From: Pseudomonas arcuscaelestis
GTDB taxonomy: Bacteria > Pseudomonadota > Gammaproteobacteria > Pseudomonadales > Pseudomonadaceae
Length of the DNA: 64,000 nucleotides
Direction of reading: 5' to 3'
NCBI RefSeq assembly: GCF_016881005.1
Contig: NZ_JACOPV010000007.1
Coordinates: 62,001-126,000 of the forward strand
A model generated the notes under the pieces. That model was not told the DNA's origin. It searched no databases and saw nothing but the letters and a program-made list of their open reading frames with translations. This document shows positions 58,094 to 64,000 of the stretch, piece by piece (the first letter of the stretch is position 1; the number at the start of each line of letters is the position of its first letter). The position numbers and the translations under genes were made by a program.

Positions 58094-58756
58094 TTGAGCA
58101 CCTTTGCAAAGTCGCCTTTGCGTATCGTCCTGGCGGACGATCATCCGATTTTTCGCATCGGACTACAGGCTGTCCTGGAACAGATACCCAACGTAAAAGT
58201 GGTCGGCCAGGCAGCTAGCCCGCTGGAACTCAAAGACCAACTGCAGACACTGGAATGCGACATACTGGTGACCGACTTTATGATGCCGGTGGACCAGCAG
58301 AACGATGGTCTGAAACTACTCGAGCAGATTCGCCGTCAGCACCCGCAACTTCCGATCCTGGTGGTGACCATGCTCAACAATGCCGGACTGTTCAGGGCGA
58401 TGCTTGGCCTGGGAGTGAGTGGCCTTTTGAGCAAGGCCAGCCTGGCTGACGAACTTCCCCAGGCGATTGGCAGCATGTCACGGGGCAAGGTTTATCTGGC
58501 CGCCTCGGTCCAGCATCTGCTGATGCAGGACGGTGCGGTACGCGAAGACATGATGGCGGTCAAAGATCCACTTTCACCCAAAGAACTGGAGGTCACCCGG
58601 CTGCTTGCCGCAGGTCATACAGTGAACCAGATCGCGACATTGCTCAGTCGTAGCAAGCAGACTGTCAGTTCCCAGAAAGTCAGCGCGATGCGTAAGCTGG
58701 GCGTAAGCAACGATGCGGCACTTTACCTTTATCTGCAGGAAAATGGCCTAGCCTGA
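58094..58756 (+). CDS. NarL/FixJ-type response regulator (RocA/SadR-like)
   Basis: Transcription regulator of 220 aa. The receiver (about 9-125) has acceptor D61 in ILVTDFMMP and acidic pair ADDHP at 14-18. The LuxR-type helix-turn-helix is LSPKELEVTRLLAAGHTVNQIATLLSRSKQTVSSQKVSAMRKLGVSNDAALY (about 157-207). The start is TTG 58094, seven bases after GGAG at 58083-58086; no ATG fits. It stands next to the EAL regulator and the BvgS-type kinase, the same set as RocA1-RocR-RocS1 in P. aeruginosa. Confidence 0.88.
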   Translation: MSTFAKSPLRIVLADDHPIFRIGLQAVLEQIPNVKVVGQAASPLELKDQLQTLECDILVTDFMMPVDQQNDGLKLLEQIRRQHPQLPILVVTMLNNAGLFRAMLGLGVSGLLSKASLADELPQAIGSMSRGKVYLAASVQHLLMQDGAVREDMMAVKDPLSPKELEVTRLLAAGHTVNQIATLLSRSKQTVSSQKVSAMRKLGVSNDAALYLYLQENGLA

Positions 58757-58764
58757 ACAATACC

Positions 58765-59979
58765 TCAAGCAATGGCCTGGTGGTTGAATCGCGTACGTTC
58801 ATCCATCCATTGCTGCAGCTCGGCCTCGGGCATGGGGCGGGCGATGAAATACCCCTGCATGACCGGTTGCCCAAGGTCCTTGAGTGCCAGCAGATCGTCA
58901 GCGGTTTCCACGCCTTCGACCACCACATTCAAGTTCATGCGCCGCGCCATCATCAGGGCGCCTGCCACCACCGCAGCCTTGCGCCCGTCATGGGCCATGC
59001 CGCGAACGAACTCGCTCGGCAGCTTCAACTCACTGAACGGTAGCTCCAGCAGACGCTGGACATTGGAAACGCCCGTACCGAAATCATCGATGGACAACTG
59101 ACAACCCAGAATCCGCAAGCGCAGCAACCCTTCGAGCTGTTGGTTATCCAATGCACTGCCAGCGGTTTCAACGATCTCCAGGGTCAACGCGCTTGCTGGA
59201 ACGTCATGACGCTCCAGCGCTGACTTCACCTGGTCGTGGAAATCATCACGAACCAACAGATCGGGAGCAATATTTACCGCTACCGGCAATGCCTTACCCG
59301 CGCAGGCCTGATGCTGCGCACTCAGTGCCAGGGCTTGATCGAGAACATGCCAACACAGGGTATCGAACAAGCCAGTGCGCTCGATAAGCGGAAAAAACTG
59401 CGCGGGCGACAAAATACCCAGCCTAGGATGCTGCCATCGCACCAAAGCCTCGACGCCCACCAGCTTGCCATCGAAGCAGACCTTGGGCTGATAGTGAACG
59501 GTCCACTGATCTTTACTCTGCGCCAACTCAGCCGCAGTGACTTCCGACAGTTCCAACTGTAATACCGGCCTGGTAGGGCTGGGCTCGACCTGAACCTGCT
59601 CCAGGTAGCGGCGGAACAACTGGTTCAAGACAACGCTGTTGGCCGGTTTCTGCAGGCAACCCAGCACATTCAGTCCAAGTTGCCGAGCCAGCACGCCGAC
59701 ACTGTCGATAACACAGGCCTCGGCGCTGCTGAGAATGATCAACGCTGCGGCCAGATTGTTTTCCGCCAGATGGCGGATCAACGCCAGGCCATCTTGCCCG
59801 TCCATCTGCAGGTCACAGATGGCAATGTCAACGCGACCGCGACGCGCCAGGGTCTGCCGGGCGACCTCAACCGAGTCAGCGGTCAGTACGTCAAACACGC
59901 CGATGGCATTGAGCATCTGATGCAACGCCATAAGTTGGAAAGGATGATCTTCTAGAATCAGAACCTTGAGTGAGTGCAT
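58765..59979 (-). CDS. Receiver-EAL c-di-GMP phosphodiesterase (RocR-like)
   Basis: Response regulator of 404 aa that should hydrolyse c-di-GMP. The receiver has D56 in VDIAICDLQMDGQDG. The EAL domain begins near 150: YQPK, EAL at 177-179 in GVEALVRW, VAVNIAPDLL, LEIVETA, SIDDFGTG, VVEGVET and GYFIARPMP all look catalytically competent. Domain order and the IAICDLQM segment match RocR as I recall it. ATG 59979 is preferred over an upstream in-frame start. It is convergent with the NarL-type regulator, with an eight-base gap. Confidence 0.92.
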   Translation of the reverse strand: MHSLKVLILEDHPFQLMALHQMLNAIGVFDVLTADSVEVARQTLARRGRVDIAICDLQMDGQDGLALIRHLAENNLAAALIILSSAEACVIDSVGVLARQLGLNVLGCLQKPANSVVLNQLFRRYLEQVQVEPSPTRPVLQLELSEVTAAELAQSKDQWTVHYQPKVCFDGKLVGVEALVRWQHPRLGILSPAQFFPLIERTGLFDTLCWHVLDQALALSAQHQACAGKALPVAVNIAPDLLVRDDFHDQVKSALERHDVPASALTLEIVETAGSALDNQQLEGLLRLRILGCQLSIDDFGTGVSNVQRLLELPFSELKLPSEFVRGMAHDGRKAAVVAGALMMARRMNLNVVVEGVETADDLLALKDLGQPVMQGYFIARPMPEAELQQWMDERTRFNHQAIA

Positions 59980-60055
59980 GAGTCTTACCCGCGTCTGCAA
60001 ACATGTGCGTGCGACACTTTAGGAAAGAACCCCTCCGCAACCTATCGGACAAGTC

Positions 60056-63000
60056 CTAAAGTTGGACCGGAATTTTCGTTAGTTCCTTATCGATATCACG
60101 GTTGAGCTGCGATAACACCCGCGACATCTCCTCCCAAGCGCCATGCAAGGCACCCGGCACCCCATCAGCACACGCGCGACTCAAGGCAGAACACGCTTGC
60201 GCCAACTGCACTGCATCAACCAAGCAAGCAATGCCCTCGAGTCGATGCAAGGAAATTCGAATGGCGCCCACGGCCTGACTCGCGACCGCTTCGCTGAGCA
60301 ACAACTGCTCCTCAATCAAATTTTTATGAAGCTCCTCCAGCATGCGCCGCATCACCAGGTGATTGGCTTGAGTCATTTGTTGTAGCAGTTGCATGCGAAA
60401 GCCACACACCGGCGCCTGTTCCTCGATCATGGCCGCCAGATGGTCGAGGGACACCGGTTTGACCAGCAGTTCATCCATTCCCGCTGCCAGGCAGCGCTCG
60501 CGCTCCTCTTTCATGGCATTGGCGGTGCACCCGATAATGGCTATGGCCGAACGCTGCTTACGGCCTTCCAACTGACGAATACTACGGGCCAAGGCATAAC
60601 CACTCATGACTGGCATGTTGCAATCTGTGATTACCAGATCGAAGTGATCCGCTTGCCAGGCATCCAACGCCTCTTGACCATTTTTCACCGCCAGCACGTG
60701 ATGCCCGAGGAACTCCAGTTGCTGGCTGAGAACCAAGCGATTGGCAGACAGGTCGTCAACGACCAGGATGCGCCTTGCCTGACTTTCCTGACGAAGCGTA
60801 ACCATCGCGGCTTGAGCCGGCACCTGCGCCAGCGGTTCCAGAGTCAGTGTCACCCGGACCTCTGTTCCTTCGCCCAGATTGCTGTGCAAGCTGATGGTGC
60901 CGTCCATCAACTCCACCAGTTGCCGACAGATACTCAGCCCCAAGCCAGATCCACCGTACTCGGAAGCCAGGCGCGCATTGGCCTGGGCAAATGGGGTGAA
61001 CAGTTCTGACTGCTGCTTCGCGCTGATACCAATACCCGTGTCGCGCACGCTCAAAAGCAGACCGACACCCGCTGGCGAGTCTTCCCCGGTACGACTGACC
61101 TTCAGGCTCACTTGCCCCAGGTGGGTAAACTTGAGGGCATTGCCCAGCAAATTGACCAGCACCTGGCGCAGTCGCAACGGATCGAACCAATACGTGCCAT
61201 GTGCGTCGTCGGCAACCTGCAATTGCAGGTGCAAGCCTTGCGTTTGAGCCTGGTTTCGAAACTGGCTGACAATGTCTTCAACGAAAGGGAGCAGAGCGGT
61301 TGCCTGCGGTGCCAATTGCAAACTACCGGCCTCAATACGGGCCAGATCCAAACTGTCGCCAATCAAGGCAATCAACTCGTTCGCCGTTCGATACGCCGTC
61401 TCCAGCCCTGACGACGGCGCTTTGCCTTGGACTAGAGCGGTTTCCCGCTCCAATTCCAATAAGCCGACGATCACGGCAATGGGCGTGCGAATCTCATGGC
61501 TCATCGTCGCCAGAAACGTACTTTTGGCCTGATTGGCTTGTTCCGCCTGCTGGCGCGCCTGCATCAGGTCGGCCTCCAGTTGCTTACGCTTGGTGATGTC
61601 GATCCAGCCCCCCAGCAAACCCTGCAACTGCCCGTCAGCGCGGTAGAAAGGCACTGTCCATTGATAGGCCTCTGTACACTGTCCGTCCAACTCGATGCGC
61701 CGATCGACGAATAACGGCTTAGAGTCCTGTAACAACCTTATGTAGTCAGCATGAAGTTCATCTGCAAGCTCAGGTGGAATCATTGCGATATCAGTGAGGC
61801 GACGCCCCTTGACGTCTTCCAGGCGCAACGAGAACGCCTGTTCGTAGCTTTTGTTACAGGTGATCAAGCGCCCTTCTAAATCCCGCACATAGATGGGATT
61901 GGGAATGCCGTCGAGCAACGCGCGCTTGAAGGCCAGTTGATCGTTCAGCGCCTCCTCCGCCTTCTCTCGTTGGCGGATCTGGGCACGCAAGCGACTGCTC
62001 CAAAGCAGCGACACCAAACCCAACAGCACTGCGGCGCCAACAGCCCAATAAACCCAAGGTGCGATGCGTCGCCAGGCCGACGCTGGGGGGGCCTGCGCCC
62101 CCAGCCATCGCATCCGCAATGCCCGAAGCTCGGCAACCGGAAAGGCTTCCAGCACTTTATTGAGAATACTCAGGAGCTCCGGCGCGCTACGTCGCACCGA
62201 AAAGTGGTCGGGCGCCCATTGTCCCTCAACGCCACGCCCAACCTTGATTGTCGGATCGTCACTGAGCTCCATGTAAGCACCGACTTCGCTGTCGATGGTC
62301 GCGACGGCCTCGCCTCGGCGAACCTTTTCCCGGGCTTGCTCCAGCGAGTCCACCAGCAACAGGCGGATGTCGGGATGAGACTGACGAATACTGCTTTCCA
62401 GCGCATGCTTGGCTGGCAGCGCTAGCGTTTGTCCTGACAGCTCATCCAGCGAAGCCGGACCGAGGTCAGGCTGGCGAACAATAAACACCCAGCTCTGCCC
62501 ACCCAGGGTATGGCTGAAGTCGAGAAACGCACGTCGCTCAGGTGAGTCACTGAGTGTGGTGCTCATGTCTGCCTCGCCGCTTTTGAGCAATGCCAAACTC
62601 TGGGCGATGGACGTCGAAGCGGTGAAGCGAAATTGTAGGCCGGTCAATTGCGCAATAGTTGCCAGCACATCGCTATTCAGACCCACCCAGTCGCCCTGAC
62701 GATTGCGAAACAGGTAAGGCGGATACTGAATGCCTACCACAGCCACTGTGGGATGCTGGGTAATCCATTGACGCTCCTGTTCGGTCAATTCGATCCGATG
62801 GTGGGCTACATCCGATCCCAGCCCCGAGGTCCAGCGCGCAAGAATTTCACCGCGAATCGAATCATCAATGCTGATCAAGGCGCGGTCAAACACGTCACGC
62901 AAGGTGCGATCCTCAGCGCGCATGGCAAAGGCAAAGCCTATCGGCGGCAAGGCACTGGGGCCCACCACCTGCAACCCGAGATAGGGTCGCAAGCCGTTAT

Positions 63001-63655
63001 AGGCACGAATGATGACCTCGTTACCAATAAACGCATCGACCTCACCCTGGCGCAGCGCTTCCAGCGCGCTGCTGAGGGTGGGTGCAAGGATCACCTTGCT
63101 CTGAGGGTAATCTCGCTGCATTTGCTGGAAATCGGCATAGCCATCGAGCAATGCGATTTTTTTCCCAGCCAGTGACGCTTGTGGAACCGGCGCACCGCCG
63201 CGCACCACGACCATGGAGCGGTCCGGAATGTAGTCACGGGTAAACACCAGGTCAGGCACACTGCGCTCAAATCCGTTGGCGCTGGTCAGCACATCGATTT
63301 CGCCCTCCTGCAGCGCTTTGATTGCTTCCTCGCGTCTGGCAAACGCCAGAACCTGAGTCTGCACTCCCAGGCGGGCCGCGACCAAGCTCAAGTAATCGGC
63401 ACTGATACCCTGATAGCGGTTACGGTCGATAGTTATGTCGACAGGTTCGTAGTCGGCAAAGGAAATGCCCACCCGTAACACTCGTGAAGGTCCAAGCCAC
63501 TGGCGTTCGACCTGATTCAACGGCATCGGCTGGAGGCTGATGAACGGGGGCACCAAGGTGAAAGGTAGCTGTGCAGCCAATGCCCATGCGCCTGCACAGG
63601 CCCACAACAGGCAGGCAATCACCAGCCCTATTGATCGTTGCTGCCACTTGCTCAT
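60056..63655 (-). CDS. BvgS-type hybrid sensor kinase (RocS/SadS-like)
   Basis: Unorthodox kinase of 1199 aa. In order: signal anchor (about 9-29); two periplasmic family 3 binding domains (about 58-280 and 300-520, the second beginning TVAVVGIQYPPYLFRNRQGDWVGLN); TM near 533-552; PAS (about 575-690); HisKA with H720 in ATMSHEIRTP; HATPase (N-box NLLGNALKFTH, then DTGIGIS and GGSGLGLSI); receiver with D1011 in LVITDCNMP; HPt with probable H1137 in SLHRLEG. This four-step phosphorelay can feed both the NarL-type and EAL regulators next door. Confidence 0.94.
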   Translation of the reverse strand: MSKWQQRSIGLVIACLLWACAGAWALAAQLPFTLVPPFISLQPMPLNQVERQWLGPSRVLRVGISFADYEPVDITIDRNRYQGISADYLSLVAARLGVQTQVLAFARREEAIKALQEGEIDVLTSANGFERSVPDLVFTRDYIPDRSMVVVRGGAPVPQASLAGKKIALLDGYADFQQMQRDYPQSKVILAPTLSSALEALRQGEVDAFIGNEVIIRAYNGLRPYLGLQVVGPSALPPIGFAFAMRAEDRTLRDVFDRALISIDDSIRGEILARWTSGLGSDVAHHRIELTEQERQWITQHPTVAVVGIQYPPYLFRNRQGDWVGLNSDVLATIAQLTGLQFRFTASTSIAQSLALLKSGEADMSTTLSDSPERRAFLDFSHTLGGQSWVFIVRQPDLGPASLDELSGQTLALPAKHALESSIRQSHPDIRLLLVDSLEQAREKVRRGEAVATIDSEVGAYMELSDDPTIKVGRGVEGQWAPDHFSVRRSAPELLSILNKVLEAFPVAELRALRMRWLGAQAPPASAWRRIAPWVYWAVGAAVLLGLVSLLWSSRLRAQIRQREKAEEALNDQLAFKRALLDGIPNPIYVRDLEGRLITCNKSYEQAFSLRLEDVKGRRLTDIAMIPPELADELHADYIRLLQDSKPLFVDRRIELDGQCTEAYQWTVPFYRADGQLQGLLGGWIDITKRKQLEADLMQARQQAEQANQAKSTFLATMSHEIRTPIAVIVGLLELERETALVQGKAPSSGLETAYRTANELIALIGDSLDLARIEAGSLQLAPQATALLPFVEDIVSQFRNQAQTQGLHLQLQVADDAHGTYWFDPLRLRQVLVNLLGNALKFTHLGQVSLKVSRTGEDSPAGVGLLLSVRDTGIGISAKQQSELFTPFAQANARLASEYGGSGLGLSICRQLVELMDGTISLHSNLGEGTEVRVTLTLEPLAQVPAQAAMVTLRQESQARRILVVDDLSANRLVLSQQLEFLGHHVLAVKNGQEALDAWQADHFDLVITDCNMPVMSGYALARSIRQLEGRKQRSAIAIIGCTANAMKEERERCLAAGMDELLVKPVSLDHLAAMIEEQAPVCGFRMQLLQQMTQANHLVMRRMLEELHKNLIEEQLLLSEAVASQAVGAIRISLHRLEGIACLVDAVQLAQACSALSRACADGVPGALHGAWEEMSRVLSQLNRDIDKELTKIPVQL

Positions 63656-63694
63656 CGGTTCCTCGTCGCTCTTGTCTGGCCCAGGCCAGTAAAA

Positions 63695-63719
63695 AAAAAC
63701 CCGTCAGAGACGGGTTTTT
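63695..63719 (-). terminator. Terminator of thrC
   Basis: AAAAACCCGTC and GACGGGTTTTT pair perfectly around AGA. On the minus strand, the stem follows the thrC stop and ends in a long T run, a classic Rho-independent terminator. Confidence 0.9.
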
Positions 63720-63738
63720 CTGGGTGTCTATCGGATGA

Positions 63739-64000
63739 TCACAACGGCTTGCCGCGGTTGCCATGCTGCGCGACGAACGCGTGAACAGCCTTCAAGTCGT
63801 TGGCCAGAACCGTGCAGCGCTCTTCCCGCGAGAACAGATCGTTCAGGTGCGCTGGCAGCTCAAGCGCTTTACCAACGCCAGCTTTCTCGACGGCCTCGGG
63901 GAACTTGACCGGGTGGGCAGTACCGAGCACCACCATCGGCGTGTCCAGGCTACGCCGGCATTCGCGTGCTGCCTTGACCCCGATTGCAGTATGCGGGTCG
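63739..64000 (-). CDS. thrC: Threonine synthase, C-terminal part
   Basis: The frame is open to the window edge and encodes the last 86 or so residues: DPHTAIGVKAARECRRSLDT, then PMVVLGTAHPVKFPEAV and the end FVAQHGNRGKPL. This matches the C-terminus of the PLP enzyme that turns O-phosphohomoserine into threonine (GTAHPVKFPEAV is characteristic). The start lies outside the window. Confidence 0.93.
   Translation of the reverse strand, partial: DPHTAIGVKAARECRRSLDTPMVVLGTAHPVKFPEAVEKAGVGKALELPAHLNDLFSREERCTVLANDLKAVHAFVAQHGNRGKPL

Overview
The window is a contiguous piece of a Pseudomonas chromosome, most likely from the P. putida / P. fluorescens side of the genus. This rests on gene content and order (plsB, rsmJ, tsaB-adk-ppc, lysS-prfB-wspRFEDCBA, recJ-yaeQ, thrC), on high-GC codon use and on REP-like GC hairpins. 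The species assignment comes from recalled gene order, not from a search. No rRNA, tRNA, CRISPR array, integrase or intact insertion sequence was seen.

Left part (1-22,800). A truncated family-2 glycosyltransferase is followed by dapE-rlmA, a small conserved gene, a cold-shock gene, plsB, two YbaY-type genes (one without a signal peptide and preceded by a possible 20-codon leader ORF) and a DUF4197 gene. Next comes an RND efflux permease/adaptor pair, divergent from its TetR-type regulator, with a perfect 16-bp palindrome in the shared promoter region. Then come rsmJ, a protein with an internal sequence repeat, a minus-strand run (extensin-like, PEP-mutase/ICL-like, DUF72, small protein), tsaB, adk, ppc and two small paralogous genes.

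Island (about 22,800-26,460). A clearly A+T-rich insertion sits between ordinary housekeeping genes. It carries two minus-strand genes in apparent operon: an HNH-type zinc nuclease-like protein with a large unrecognised C-terminal part, and a KAP-type P-loop NTPase. A 60-codon ORF may precede them. This is the best candidate in the window for an undescribed system; an anti-phage or anti-plasmid role is inference.

Middle part (26,700-44,200). It holds a DUF4398 lipoprotein gene and an OmpA-type lipoprotein gene, then a minus-strand set (small membrane protein, lipoprotein-type alpha/beta hydrolase, QEGLA-motif protein, lipoprotein, TetR regulator), then lysS and prfB with its programmed +1 frameshift. 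The full Wsp surface-sensing operon follows (receptor WspA to diguanylate cyclase WspR), then a DUF533 gene.

Right part (44,200-64,000). A six-gene plus-strand operon combines a polyamine-type ABC importer with an aminobutyraldehyde-type dehydrogenase and a Tat-exported spermidine dehydrogenase homologue, which suggests linked spermidine uptake and catabolism. It is followed by a gene-free repeat-like stretch, a XenA-like flavin oxidoreductase with a near-palindromic operator candidate, recJ, yaeQ and a class III CoA-transferase. A Roc/Sad-like signalling cluster comes next: a solute-binding-like protein, a NarL-type regulator, a receiver-EAL phosphodiesterase and a BvgS-type hybrid kinase with two periplasmic binding domains. 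The window ends in the 3' part of thrC. The window therefore encodes both a c-di-GMP-making pathway (Wsp) and a c-di-GMP-degrading one (Roc-like).
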